Translations under genes and position numbers: made by a program
Shown here: positions 26,504-35,525 of the stretch, one piece after another
Layout of the letters: each line of letters opens with the position of its first letter
How positions within the stretch are numbered: the first letter of the stretch is position 1
Notes under the pieces: model-generated
What the model was told of the DNA's origin: nothing
The model's database searches: none
Seen by the model: the letters and a program-made list of their open reading frames with translations, nothing else
Origin: an uncultured Collinsella sp.
Lineage (GTDB): Bacteria; Actinomycetota; Coriobacteriia; Coriobacteriales; Coriobacteriaceae
DNA length: 39,624 nt
Reading direction: 5' to 3'
Assembly: GCA_900547285.1 (NCBI GenBank)
Contig: URGF01000002.1
Span: forward strand, 1 to 39,624

Positions 26504-27538
26504 CTAGTAGTAGGCCCACATGGCTTCGACTTCGTTGAGGACCTCTACGACGCCCCAGCGGCGGGCGCTGCGGCTGGCCGAGTTGGGATCGAAGACTTCA
26601 ATCTGGTCGGCGTCGTCAATACCGTAAAGTACAATGTAGTGGCCCACGTTGGTAAAGGTGCCCGGCCGAACGGCGGCGATGACGGGCGCTCCCGAACGCA
26701 GCACCTGAGTCATCGAGTCGCGATCGTTATGAAGCTCCGTTCCGTTAAGTCCCAACTGCCACGCACCGCTCGTCATAAACGACCATTCGGTTGCACCGGT
26801 GGGGGCGTAATTGCCTGCCTCGGAAAGCGCGCACATATCGACGGGAGTCATATCGGTGCGTCCCGTCTTAAAGATATAGACCATGGTGAGGCACGTAGGC
26901 CCGCAAGCATTTTGGCGGATGGTACCGCCGGCGTAAGGCAGCTCCGACCATGCAGGGTCGATCTGATAGATATGGGGCATCGTGCCGGCTTGCCATTGCG
27001 AGCGCGGGGTCGAAAAGGCGAAAGAATAACCGGGCGCGACGGGGGCCTTGAGCAGCTTGTCCTCGGCGGTGGGCTCGAGACCGGCCGAGCCGTGGGACAT
27101 ACAGGAGCTCATAAGCACAAAGACCAGACAGATGAGGATAGAGCACAGTGCGAGGCAAAGCCGACGAGCCGGCAGGGCGGGGGCATTTACGAACGATGTC
27201 GAGCGGTAGGGCTTGCCGTCGCGTCCGCCTTGGGGATGCGAAAAGAAGCGGTTGATATGGCTTCCGGGCTGACGTGCGCCGTTGCGGCGCAGTTGCGGAA
27301 CCTCGGCTTGGCGCTGTCGAGTGCGCGCGCCCAAGCGGCTATCTTGCTGTGCGCTTGTGCCCGTGCTCGGACGGCCACTCTGCCGTGTTCTGTTTGTCTG
27401 CTGCCGAGACGAAGGCTTGGGTTGCTCTTGAGGGCGTTGCGGATTGCTGCTCGTGGCACTTCTGGGCGTCGGCGTGGTGCGGCCAGCAAGGCGAACGCTT
27501 TGTCGCCGTTGATCACCGTCGTTGTATCCGTATGCCAT
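26504..27538 (-). CDS. membrane-anchored C39-like cysteine peptidase
   Basis: The 344-residue protein has a long, disordered, strongly basic N-terminal tail (about 1-125, rich in Arg, Gln, Ser and Pro), one membrane helix (about 126-146, LCLALCSILICLVFVLMSSC) and a C-terminal Peptidase_C39_2-type domain with Cys (C212 in NACGPTCLTM), His (H300 in GHYIVLYG) and Asp (D317 in FDPN). The helix ends in MSSC, a possible but poor lipobox. The papain-like domain should face outside and might cut peptides or act as an amidase; the substrate is unknown. AAGGCGG before the ATG supports this start. It is a single gene, convergent with the PTS operon. Confidence 0.82.
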   Translation of the reverse strand: MAYGYNDGDQRRQSVRLAGRTTPTPRSATSSNPQRPQEQPKPSSRQQTNRTRQSGRPSTGTSAQQDSRLGARTRQRQAEVPQLRRNGARQPGSHINRFFSHPQGGRDGKPYRSTSFVNAPALPARRLCLALCSILICLVFVLMSSCMSHGSAGLEPTAEDKLLKAPVAPGYSFAFSTPRSQWQAGTMPHIYQIDPAWSELPYAGGTIRQNACGPTCLTMVYIFKTGRTDMTPVDMCALSEAGNYAPTGATEWSFMTSGAWQLGLNGTELHNDRDSMTQVLRSGAPVIAAVRPGTFTNVGHYIVLYGIDDADQIEVFDPNSASRSARRWGVVEVLNEVEAMWAYY

Positions 27539-27899
27539 TCGTACCGCCTTGTCTCATGTATAACCTGTCTATCCTACAAAAAAGATGTGCAACAAATGGG
27601 TCCGCGCGTCAAAAGCTCGGTAAACGGTACGAAAGGCGCAAAACACACGGCCTCAAAAACATCTCTATATGCGTCCGATGAGCGTACGCCCGTCGGACGG
27701 GCGACAACAATGAGCGGCAAACCGTGCCGTTCGTCCCAAAAACGGCGCCACTCATATGCGAGTTCTGCCTTCGGTCGAGCCACAAGCGGCGCTGCTGTGC
27801 CAAGGCCGTATCTTAAAGCCACGAAATAAAAGCGCGCGGCAAAACAGACCGCGCAAGGGGTGACGCCAAAGAGGCGTCAATAAGGAAAGGAGGGGAACA
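27539..27899. other. intergenic region before the permease, with two hairpins
   Basis: Two hairpins lie close to the permease gene: GCGCGG/CCGCGC (27834-27839 with 27849-27854) and a perfect TGACGCC/GGCGTCA (27861-27867 with 27873-27879). On the plus strand neither has a T-run. Read on the minus strand the first is followed by CTTTTATTTC and looks like an intrinsic terminator. A minus-strand frame from a GTG at 27822 to 27574 encodes 82 residues but has no SD or family match, so I do not call it a gene. The rest shows nothing I recognise. Confidence 0.45.
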
Positions 27900-29351
27900 A
27901 TGGCGGACAAGAACGCAGAAGTTGCAGTCGAAGGTAACGGTGGCATGAAGAAAACGCTTTCGCTCTGGAACTTCTTCACCATCGGTTTCGGTGCCATCAT
28001 CGGTACAGGTTGGGTTCTGCAGGTCGGCGACTGGATGGTCGTGGGCGGCGGTCCCGTTCCCGCTATGATCGCATTCCTCTTGGGTGCAATCTTCCTCGTG
28101 CCCGTCGGAGCTGTTTTCGGTGAGCTCACGGCTGCTATCCCCATCTCGGGCGGCATCGTCGAGTATGTCGATCGTAGCTTTGGCCGTACGCTGAGCTATA
28201 TCACCGGATGGCTTTTGGCCCTGGGCAACGGCATCCTGTGCCCGTGGGAGGCAATCGCCATCTCGACCCTCGTGTCCGAGATGTTCGGCAGCCTGCCCGG
28301 TCTTGAGTGGCTGCGCGCCGTCAAGCTCTACACCATCCTGGGTGCCGACGTGTACCTGTTCCCGACGCTGATCGCGCTCGGCTTTGCAGTCTACGTCATC
28401 TTCCTCAACTTCCGCGGTGCCAGCTCGGCCGCCAAGCTCCAGGCCTTCCTGACCAAGGCCCTGCTCTGCGGCATGCTGCTCGCCATGGGCGTCTCGCTGT
28501 TCACCGGTTCGCCGGAACACGCCATGCCCGTGTTCTCCCAGGTCACCGGCGCTGGCGGCGGCAAGCCCGCTACCGAGGGCACCAGCCTGTTCGCCGGCAT
28601 CGTGTCGGTCCTGGTTCTGACCCCGTTCTTCTACGCCGGCTTCGACACCATTCCTCAGCAGGCTGAGGAAGCGGCCGAGGGCCTCAACTGGAACAAGTTC
28701 GGCAAGATCATCTCCCTAGCCCTGCTGGCTGCAGGCGGCTTCTACATGGTCTGCATCTACTCGTTCGGCACCATCCTCGACTGGCATGAGTTTGTTAAGA
28801 GCCCGGTTCCCGCGCTTGCCTGCCTCAAGGGCATCAACATGCTTCTGTACCTGGCCATGCTCGTCATCGCTACGCTTGGACCCATGGGCCCGATGAACTC
28901 CTTCTACGGCGCCACGAGCCGCATCATGCTTGCCATGGGCCGCAAGGGCCAGCTGCCCGAGAAATTCGCCGAGGTCGACCCCAAGTCCGGCGCTCCCAAG
29001 CTCGCCTGCGTCGTCCTGGGCGTCATCACCGTCATCGGTCCGTTCCTGGGCAAGAACATGCTCATTCCTCTGACCAACGTGTCGGCCCTCGCCTTCATCT
29101 TCTCCTGCGGCATGGTCGCCCTCGCTTGCCTGCGCATGCGCTTCACCGAGCCCGACCTGCCTCGTCCCTACGAGGTGCCCGGCGGCAAGTTTGGCATCTG
29201 CCTCGCTGTCGCTGCCTGCGCCGTCATCATCGGCCTGCTCGTAATCCCGTTCTCTCCCGCCTCCCTCAACATGGTGGAGTGGAGCATCGTGATCGGCTGG
29301 CTGGCCATTGGCCTGGCTCTTATGGCCTTTACCAATTCCCGCAAAAAGTAG
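27900..29351 (+). CDS. APC-family amino acid permease
   Basis: The 483-residue protein has about 12 membrane helices. The first helix carries FTIGFGAIIGTGWV, the unwound glycine-rich segment that binds the amino acid backbone in APC transporters, and FGELTAAIPISGGIVEYV matches helix 3. It resembles the putrescine/amino-acid permease branch (FFYAGFDTIPQQAEEA in helix 6). AAGGAGGGG lies before the ATG. The amidohydrolase gene 131 bases downstream is probably functionally linked: the permease would import an amino acid derivative or dipeptide that the hydrolase cleaves. The substrate cannot be read from the sequence. Confidence 0.9.
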   Translation: MADKNAEVAVEGNGGMKKTLSLWNFFTIGFGAIIGTGWVLQVGDWMVVGGGPVPAMIAFLLGAIFLVPVGAVFGELTAAIPISGGIVEYVDRSFGRTLSYITGWLLALGNGILCPWEAIAISTLVSEMFGSLPGLEWLRAVKLYTILGADVYLFPTLIALGFAVYVIFLNFRGASSAAKLQAFLTKALLCGMLLAMGVSLFTGSPEHAMPVFSQVTGAGGGKPATEGTSLFAGIVSVLVLTPFFYAGFDTIPQQAEEAAEGLNWNKFGKIISLALLAAGGFYMVCIYSFGTILDWHEFVKSPVPALACLKGINMLLYLAMLVIATLGPMGPMNSFYGATSRIMLAMGRKGQLPEKFAEVDPKSGAPKLACVVLGVITVIGPFLGKNMLIPLTNVSALAFIFSCGMVALACLRMRFTEPDLPRPYEVPGGKFGICLAVAACAVIIGLLVIPFSPASLNMVEWSIVIGWLAIGLALMAFTNSRKK

Positions 29352-29371
29352 CGCCTAGCCGGGGCGGATCG

Positions 29372-29400
29372 GGTGCGCGGGATCCTCTCTTTCGCGCACC
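29372..29400 (+). terminator. hairpin between permease and amidohydrolase
   Basis: Perfect 8-bp stem GGTGCGCG/CGCGCACC with a 13-base loop, 20 bases after the permease stop. It lacks a T-run, so it may stabilise the mRNA 3' end or act as a weak terminator. It is followed by GAACCCGGCACC, a fragment of the REP-like repeat, and by a second dyad GAGGCC/GGCCTC near 29430-29452. Confidence 0.4.
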
Positions 29401-29482
29401 GAACCCGGCACCACTTGGGTAGTTTTGTGAGGCCTTAACCCAACACGGCCTCGCCCACTATATGGATCCATAAGGAGGAACC

Positions 29483-30760
29483 ATGTCCACTAAGTATGCA
29501 ATCGTTGGCGGCAAGCTCATCGACGGTACCGGTGCCGAGCCGGTCGAGAACTCCCTCGTTCTCGTCGACGACAACGGCAAGATCGAGTACGCCGGCACTA
29601 TGCAGGACCTTCCCGAGGGCGTTGAGGTTATCGACGCCGCCGGCAAGACCGTCCTTCCCGGCCTGATCGACACCCACCTGCACTTCTCGGGCAACCTGAC
29701 CGACGATGACACCGACTGGGTCATGCAGCCGCTCCTCGAGAAGCAGGCCGTCGCCGTCAAGCAGGCCTACGACTGCCTCACCCACGGCCTCACCACCGTC
29801 TGCGAGATCGGCCGCTTTGGTATCCAGATTCGCGACTGCATCGACAAGGGCGTCTTCAAGGGCCCGCGCGTTCTGGCCACTGGTCTTGGCTTCTGCCGCG
29901 TTGCCGGCCACGGTGACTCCCACCACTGCAGCCAGGAGCTCAACAAGGAATCGCACCCCTGGGGCGATCAGGTCGACGGTCCTTGGGATCTGCGCAAGGC
30001 CGTCCGTCGTCGCCTGCGCGAGAACCCCGATGCCATCAAGATCTGGGCTACCGGTGGCGGCATCTGGCGCTGGGACTCCGGTCGCGACCAGCACTACTGC
30101 TCCGAGGAGATCCAGGCCGTGGTCGAAGAGGCAAAGATGGTCGGCATCCCCGTGTGGAGCCACTGCTACAACAACCACGCCGCTGCCTACGATTCCGTTC
30201 GCTTTGGCTGCGAGCAGCTGATTCACGGCTTCGATATCGATGAGCGCACCATGGACCTCATGGCCGAGCAGGGCACCTTCTTCACTCCGACGATCGCCTT
30301 CCTGCCCACCTGGTACGCCACCTATCCGCCCGTCTACGTCCCCGAGCTGCACGACAAGTACGAGGGCACCCTGGTCGAGAAGGAGCTGCAGCGCAACTAC
30401 GACTGCCTGCGCGAGGCCAAGAAGCGCGGCGTCGTCATGACGATCGGCTCCGACTCCTTCTCCTTCGTCACCCCGTACGGCACCTGCTCCATCGAGGAGA
30501 TGTACGAGTTCGTCGACAAGATCGGCTTCACCCCGGTCGAGACCATCACCTGTGCCACCCTCAACGGTGCCAAGATGTGCCACATCGAGGACGAGACCGG
30601 TTCCATCGAGGCCGGCAAGTGCGCCGACCTGCTGGTCGTCAACGGTGACGTCGCCGCCGACATCCACGTGCTCAACACCGACAACATGGACGTCATCATG
30701 AAGGACGGCTGGATCGTCGAGGCTGGCACCTTTGGCGAGGCCAACAAATACAGCGCCTAA
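29483..30760 (+). CDS. metal-dependent amidohydrolase (prolidase/imidazolonepropionase-like)
   Basis: The 425-residue protein has all features of a binuclear amidohydrolase: DTHLHF (H65, H67), the carbamylated lysine candidate K186 in AIKIWATGGG, H227 (SHCYNN), H248 (HGFDID) and D324 (GSDSF), plus the split beta-sandwich (N-terminal AIVGGKLIDGTG and C-terminal GSIEAGKCADLLVVNGDV). This pattern is found in dipeptidase-like and imidazolonepropionase-like members of the superfamily; several such enzymes cleave N-acyl or Xaa-Pro/Arg/Lys dipeptides. AAGGAGGA precedes the ATG. Pairing with an APC permease favours an imported amino acid derivative or dipeptide as substrate. The codons are strongly GC-ending, suggesting high expression. 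Confidence 0.9.
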   Translation: MSTKYAIVGGKLIDGTGAEPVENSLVLVDDNGKIEYAGTMQDLPEGVEVIDAAGKTVLPGLIDTHLHFSGNLTDDDTDWVMQPLLEKQAVAVKQAYDCLTHGLTTVCEIGRFGIQIRDCIDKGVFKGPRVLATGLGFCRVAGHGDSHHCSQELNKESHPWGDQVDGPWDLRKAVRRRLRENPDAIKIWATGGGIWRWDSGRDQHYCSEEIQAVVEEAKMVGIPVWSHCYNNHAAAYDSVRFGCEQLIHGFDIDERTMDLMAEQGTFFTPTIAFLPTWYATYPPVYVPELHDKYEGTLVEKELQRNYDCLREAKKRGVVMTIGSDSFSFVTPYGTCSIEEMYEFVDKIGFTPVETITCATLNGAKMCHIEDETGSIEAGKCADLLVVNGDVAADIHVLNTDNMDVIMKDGWIVEAGTFGEANKYSA

Positions 30761-30801
30761 GATACCGTTTGTCGATGGCTGGATGTAAAACACAGTTTTT
30801 G

Positions 30802-30816
30802 ATTGCATAATGCAAT
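30802..30816. promoter_or_regulatory. 15-bp palindrome before the lytS-like gene
   Basis: ATTGCATAATGCAAT is a perfect odd palindrome containing CATAAT, so it may be a -10 element, an operator, or both. It contains the same TGCATAAT octamer seen upstream of the ATPase at 1052. A sequence ACCGTTTGT at 30764-30772 fits the published LytTR half-site pattern, but no second repeat at the usual spacing was found. Confidence 0.4.
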
Positions 30817-30818
30817 GG

Positions 30819-30845
30819 AGAGGGTCGCTTGCGGCCCTCTTTATT
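30819..30845 (+). terminator. terminator after the amidohydrolase, inside the lytS-like leader
   Basis: Stem AGAGGGTCG/CGGCCCTCT (30819-30827 with 30832-30840, one G-U), loop CTTG, followed by TTTATT. If the palindrome at 30802 is the promoter of the kinase gene, this terminator lies in the leader of that gene; otherwise it simply ends the amidohydrolase transcript. Confidence 0.75.
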
Positions 30846-30871
30846 GCTATGGGTGCGGTAGATAAAAGGGG

Positions 30872-32263
30872 ATGACGGTGGATTTAAACAGGCTGATTCT
30901 GGGCAAGAGCTACAACTCTACCAAGGTCTTTCGTACGGCCCAGCATGTGGTCCAGGCCATCTTGCTCGGTATTGTCGTTCCGCTGCTTATCCTGCTGCTC
31001 ATCTGGGATCTAACCGATAATCCCAATCCCGTTCCGGCCGTTGTCGTCATTGCCGGCTTGGTCATGCTGTGCTTCTTCTTCTCGTACGTCTTTGTCGTTC
31101 CCGACGACCTCACGTCGAGCGCTACCGACCGCACGCTCGCCATCGCATCGAAAATATTCGCCTATACGTCGCGAGGCCTTACGCCCGAAGCGGCCCTGGG
31201 CGCTTCCAAAATCATCCTTTCCGAGACCATTGCCTCGGCCATCTGCTTTACCGACGGCAAGCAGGTGCTGGCGAGCTGGGGCGAGGACTCGGCAAAATGC
31301 CCTGCGGGCACTCCGGTTGTGCTGCGGACTACGCTCAACGTGATCAACAGCGGTGAGCAAAGCGTGTTCTCGCGCGACGCCTCGACCGAGACGGGTGGCT
31401 ACTTTCCGCGCCTGCGCGCCGGTATTGTCGCACCGCTTACCGTGCGCGGGCATTGCGTGGGCACGCTCGAGCTGTATTATCCCCGTCTGAGCAGCATCGA
31501 TATGCGCCAGACGGCGCTTGCCTCGGGCTTTGCCGACCTCATTTCCACGCAGCTTGCAAGCTTTGAGCTCGAGCGCCAGGACGAGCTTACGGCCCGCGTG
31601 GAGCTGCGCGCCTTGCAATCGCAGGTCGATCCTCATTTTCTATTCAATACCATCAGCACCATCGTGTCGCTCGTACGTACCGAGCCGGACAAGGCCAGGT
31701 CGCTGCTGATCGACTTTTCCAATTACTACCGTCAGACGCTTTCTGATTCCGATACCCTCACAACGCTCGAGCACGAGGTGGAACAGGGCACTCGCTATAT
31801 CAATCTTATGCAGGCTCGTTATGGCGACGGCCGTCTGCGCGTCTCGGTCGATATCGACTTTGAGGTGCGCGATTGCATGGTGCCGCCGTTTATCTTGCAG
31901 CCGTTGCTCGAAAACTGCATCAAGCACGCGCAGCGCGAGACCGAGCCGCTTTCTATTCGTGTTAGGGCTTTTGAGACCGATGACGGTTTGGAGATCATCG
32001 TCGAGGACGACGGCATCGGTATGAGCGAAGAGGTCTGCGCACATCTGTTTGAGCAGCATCGCCTGGAGGAGCCCGAGAGCATTACCGCCGGCGGCTCCGT
32101 CAAGCGAGGTTGCGGCCTGGCGCTCTTCAACGTGCTTCAGCGCATCCATTTCTTTTACGGAGAAGATTCCGGCATGCGCGTGAAGTCCCAGGAGGGCGTG
32201 GGAACGCAGGTCATCGTCGAGCTGAACGGCGAGCCGCATGAGCCCGCGCCGTTGACGGCGTAG
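30872..32263 (+). CDS. LytS-like sensor histidine kinase, compact form (1)
   Basis: The 463-residue protein has two membrane helices (about 28-47 and 55-75), a GAF-like region (about 90-230: AGIVAPLTVRGHCVGTLELYY), the His_kinase domain with QSQVDPHFLFNTIST (H255) and a HATPase_c domain (PFILQPLLENCIKHA, EDDGIGM, GCGLALFNV). Classic LytS has five or more helices; this form keeps only two, so the sensing part is reduced. The ATG at 30872 is very close to the AAAAGGG SD; an in-frame GTG at 30878 has better spacing and may be the real start. The LytTR regulator follows after 38 bases and is its likely partner. Confidence 0.92.
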   Translation: MTVDLNRLILGKSYNSTKVFRTAQHVVQAILLGIVVPLLILLLIWDLTDNPNPVPAVVVIAGLVMLCFFFSYVFVVPDDLTSSATDRTLAIASKIFAYTSRGLTPEAALGASKIILSETIASAICFTDGKQVLASWGEDSAKCPAGTPVVLRTTLNVINSGEQSVFSRDASTETGGYFPRLRAGIVAPLTVRGHCVGTLELYYPRLSSIDMRQTALASGFADLISTQLASFELERQDELTARVELRALQSQVDPHFLFNTISTIVSLVRTEPDKARSLLIDFSNYYRQTLSDSDTLTTLEHEVEQGTRYINLMQARYGDGRLRVSVDIDFEVRDCMVPPFILQPLLENCIKHAQRETEPLSIRVRAFETDDGLEIIVEDDGIGMSEEVCAHLFEQHRLEEPESITAGGSVKRGCGLALFNVLQRIHFFYGEDSGMRVKSQEGVGTQVIVELNGEPHEPAPLTA

Positions 32264-32301
32264 CACGCGGTTGGATTGAGAGAAAAAGAGGGGAAGCACA
32301 T

Positions 32302-33036
32302 ATGTCCGAAGGCTGGAACATCTTGGTGGTTGATGACGAGCCCCCAATTAGGGCTGAGCTACGCTATCTATTGGAAAAGGATACGCGTGTGGGTCATATT
32401 GCCGAGGCGGGCAATGTCACCGAGGCCGTGGAGTCGATTCTGTCGAACAAGCCCGACGTGTTGTTTTTAGACATTACCATGCCCGGTCGCTCGGGAATTG
32501 AGCTTGCCGAGACGCTGCAGAACCTAAAGACGCCGCCGGTCGTGGTGTTTGTGACGGCATTTGCCGAGTATGCGGCTGATGCCTATAACCTCGATGCCGT
32601 CGATTATGTCGTCAAGCCGGTTGAGGACGCACGCCTGTCAAAGGCACTCGACAAGATCGAGGCGGCCTTGGGCGTCCGTCGTGTTATCCACGCTCCGCGC
32701 CAGCCTTTGCGTCTGACGGTGGACCGCGGGGGCAAAAAGGTGTTCATTCCCGCCGCAGACGTTTGCTACTTTGAGGCGCGCGCCGATTTTTGCAACGCCA
32801 TCTGCGCCGAGGGAACGTACCTGATCAATGAGTCGATCTCTTCGCTCGAACGTCGCTTGGGCTCCGAGGGCTTTATTCGCGTTCATCGCAGCTATCTGGT
32901 CAATTTGGAAGACGTGCACAATGTTGAGATTGGCTCCACGGGGTTGATGGAGCTCAGGCTCGACCGCGTGAGCTCGACGGTGCCGGTGTCCCGTCGTCGT
33001 GCCGCCGAGGTCAAGTCGCACCTGGGGCTTGCGTAA
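32302..33036 (+). CDS. LytTR-family response regulator (1)
   Basis: The 244-residue protein has a receiver domain (about 6-120) with D11, D12, the phospho-acceptor D57 (LFLDITMPG), T85 (FVTAFAEYA) and K105 (YVVKPVE), and a C-terminal LytTR DNA-binding domain (about 140-240: VCYFEARADFCNAIC, GFIRVHRSYLVNLE, VPVSRRRAAEVK). LytTR proteins bind direct repeats upstream of target promoters and often control envelope, autolysis or carbon-uptake genes. Its kinase is encoded directly upstream. Confidence 0.95.
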   Translation: MSEGWNILVVDDEPPIRAELRYLLEKDTRVGHIAEAGNVTEAVESILSNKPDVLFLDITMPGRSGIELAETLQNLKTPPVVVFVTAFAEYAADAYNLDAVDYVVKPVEDARLSKALDKIEAALGVRRVIHAPRQPLRLTVDRGGKKVFIPAADVCYFEARADFCNAICAEGTYLINESISSLERRLGSEGFIRVHRSYLVNLEDVHNVEIGSTGLMELRLDRVSSTVPVSRRRAAEVKSHLGLA

Positions 33037-33128
33037 GAGGCTTGCGTGCCGTCGTTTACCATCGCAGGTTTGGCATGGGCGCGCGGTGGGCATAATGGGT
33101 GGCATCGAATGAAATCGAAAGGATCATT

Positions 33129-34073
33129 ATGCCCGCGCTTATCACCCATCATCTGTTTGGCGAGGAAAGCATCGACCGTCTTCCGCAGGGCGTCATCACG
33201 TCCGATGAAGAGCGCATTGCCTTTATCTTGGGCAACCAAGGCCCCGACCCGTTTTTCTTTCACATTCTGACACCGCGTGTTTCCGACTGCACGCTGCTGG
33301 CGCAGGTCATGCATCGGTCGCGCATGTCTCGCCAGTTCGCGTGCCTGCGCGATGGCGTGTCGCATCTGCTGCCGCGCGACGCCAGCTTGGGTCGTGCCTT
33401 TGCGCTGGGCCTGCTGTCTCATTACGTGCTCGACCGCAACGCTCACCCCTTTGTCTATGAGCAACAGTTTGGCATCGTGGAGTCCGATTCAGAGCTTGAG
33501 GATTCGAGCAGTCAGGTCCATGCCGTGATCGAGAGCGACCTGGATGTACTGATGCTGCAGCTTAAACGCGATGGCGCTACGGTTGACGATTACCCGCCGG
33601 CGGGCGAGATCGTCACCACCGATCGCATCAATCGCGTGGCCGGCGTGCTGATGAGCTATGTTGCCGGACGCGTGTACGGCATTGACATTCCGGCGGGGGA
33701 GTACGGTGCTGCCGTTGCCAATATGCAGCGACTTTACCGCGCGATTGAGCCGGCCGGCTCCGTAAAGACGCGCGCGATCTCGCTGGTTGAGGGCTTGGTG
33801 CACGATTATTCGCTGCTCGACGGCCTTGCGCACCGCGTGACGACCGAGCTGCCCGAGCGTACCGGCAACCTGGGCCACTTGACATGGAAGAACCCCTTTA
33901 CCGATGAAGTCTCGACCGAGAGCTTCCCCGAGGTCTTTGACCGCGCGCTGCTCGATTACGAGTGCACGGTTGCCCGCTTTATCGAGACCGGTGACATGGA
34001 TGCCGTGACCAACCATGTCAATTACAGCGGTCGCGTGCTCGGCGCCGACGAGGAGTTCGACCGCGAGGAGTAG
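33129..34073 (+). CDS. zinc-dependent phospholipase C-like protein
   Basis: The start at 33129 (MPALITHHLFGEESIDRLP) has GAAAGGA upstream and the N-terminus typical of this family; an earlier in-frame start at 33099 has no SD. The 314-residue protein shows metal-ligand candidates H7, H8 and the helix LGLLSHYVLDRNAHPFVYE with the H-x(3)-D-x(3)-H pattern. This helical fold is related to zinc-dependent phospholipase C, but many bacterial members have no signal peptide, as here, and unknown substrates. It stands alone between the first LytTR system and an MFS gene, with a CATAAT -10-like element near 33094. Confidence 0.85.
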   Translation: MPALITHHLFGEESIDRLPQGVITSDEERIAFILGNQGPDPFFFHILTPRVSDCTLLAQVMHRSRMSRQFACLRDGVSHLLPRDASLGRAFALGLLSHYVLDRNAHPFVYEQQFGIVESDSELEDSSSQVHAVIESDLDVLMLQLKRDGATVDDYPPAGEIVTTDRINRVAGVLMSYVAGRVYGIDIPAGEYGAAVANMQRLYRAIEPAGSVKTRAISLVEGLVHDYSLLDGLAHRVTTELPERTGNLGHLTWKNPFTDEVSTESFPEVFDRALLDYECTVARFIETGDMDAVTNHVNYSGRVLGADEEFDREE

Positions 34074-34174
34074 GGTCCGCTCCTGTCTCTTTGCCGAATC
34101 CTTACCGGCGCCTCCGTGCAATTGGGGTACGATGAACTAGCTGCATATCGGGCGAATACGAAGGGTCCCTGTCC

Positions 34175-35434
34175 ATGAAATACACCAAGCTCGAGCGTAA
34201 CTGGGTCATGTACGATGTGGGAAACTCGGCCCTCGTGCTGCTCAATACCTCGGTGGTGCCCATCTACTTTAACGCCATCAATACCGGCGCTTCCTCGGCA
34301 GACCTGGTGGTCGCTTGGGGCAACGCGCAGACGATTGCCTCGCTGGTCATTGCCATGCTCATGCCCATTCTGGGCGCGCTTGCCGATTACGCCGGCAACA
34401 AGATCAAGTTCTTCTTGGGCTTCTTCCTCACGGGCCTGGTTCTTTGCCTGGCGCAGGCTATCCCAATGTCCGCCATGGCATTTTTGACTGTGTACGTGCT
34501 GTGCACCATCGGCCTCAACTCTTCTATGACGTTCTACGATGCCATGCTGCCCGACATTACCACCGACGAGCGCATGGACGCCGTGTCCAGCTCGGGCTAT
34601 GCCTGGGGCTACATCGGTTCCACCGTGCCGTTCATCATCTGCCTGGCGCTTATCATGGGTGGTCCCGCTCTTGGTGTCCCCACCATGCTGGCAACGCGTC
34701 TGTCGTTTGTCATCACTGGTGCCTGGTGGCTCATCTTTACCCTGCCGCTCATTCGCACCTATAAGCAGAAGTACGGTCGCGAGCGTGGTCCCGAGGACAC
34801 CATCGGCCACATCGTGGGCGGCGTGTTCTCCGAGGTCGGACACACCATGCGCGAGATTGCCCACAACAAGACCGTGCTGGTCTACATGATCGCGTTCTTC
34901 TTCTACATCGACGGTGTGCACACGGTCATTTCCATGGCAACCAGCTATGGATCGGCTTTGGGCATCGACTCGACCCAACTGGTGCTGGCTCTGCTCGTTA
35001 CGCAGTTTGTGGCCTTTCCGTCCGCCATCATCTACGGCAAGCTTGCCGGTCGCGTGGGCACACTCAATATGATCTTGGTGGCCGTCGCCGCCTATATGGG
35101 CATCGTGCTCTTTGCCGCGTTCTTCCTCAAGACCGCCTTTGAATTCTGGGTGCTTGCCATTATGGTCGGCCTGTTCCAGGGCGGTGTGCAGGCGCTCAGC
35201 CGCAGCTACTTTGGCCGCATTATTCCCAAGGAAAAGTCCAACGAGTACTACGGCTTCTTTGATATCTTTGGCCGCTATGCAAGTGTCATGGGCACCTTCT
35301 TGGTGTCGGTCGTCACCTCGCTGACCGGCAACCCCTCGCTGGGCGTCCTGTCTATCGGCGTGCTGCTGGTGGTGGGCTTTGTGCTGCTGGTCCGTCTGTC
35401 CCGCATGTCTCAGACGGCAGAGCAGGCCGCATAG
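34175..35434 (+). CDS. UMF1/Atg22-type MFS transporter
   Basis: The 419-residue protein has 12 membrane helices. The N-terminus WVMYDVGNSALVLLNTSVVP and SSSGYAWGYIGSTVPFIICL match the UMF1 (Atg22-like) branch of the major facilitator superfamily, in which D-x(3)-S-A in helix 1 and GYxxGYxG in helix 5 are conserved. The YYGFFDIFGRYASVMGTFL segment near the C-terminus also fits. Substrates of bacterial members are mostly unknown. GAAGGG lies before the ATG, and a TACGAT -10-like element lies near 34130. Confidence 0.92.
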   Translation: MKYTKLERNWVMYDVGNSALVLLNTSVVPIYFNAINTGASSADLVVAWGNAQTIASLVIAMLMPILGALADYAGNKIKFFLGFFLTGLVLCLAQAIPMSAMAFLTVYVLCTIGLNSSMTFYDAMLPDITTDERMDAVSSSGYAWGYIGSTVPFIICLALIMGGPALGVPTMLATRLSFVITGAWWLIFTLPLIRTYKQKYGRERGPEDTIGHIVGGVFSEVGHTMREIAHNKTVLVYMIAFFFYIDGVHTVISMATSYGSALGIDSTQLVLALLVTQFVAFPSAIIYGKLAGRVGTLNMILVAVAAYMGIVLFAAFFLKTAFEFWVLAIMVGLFQGGVQALSRSYFGRIIPKEKSNEYYGFFDIFGRYASVMGTFLVSVVTSLTGNPSLGVLSIGVLLVVGFVLLVRLSRMSQTAEQAA

Positions 35435-35525
35435 GAACTTGCCGGTAATTGCGTCCGCCGCGATACTCTTTTGGGGTTATCCGCAATAAACATTCTGACT
35501 TTCGAACAATGATTAGCCCAAGTGG

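Noticed and set aside
30764..30800. A LytTR binding pair upstream of the first LytS-like gene
   Set aside because: ACCGTTTGT fits the half-site, but the next similar sequence (ACAGTTTTT) is 28 bases away and mismatched, not at the usual period of about 21-22 bases.
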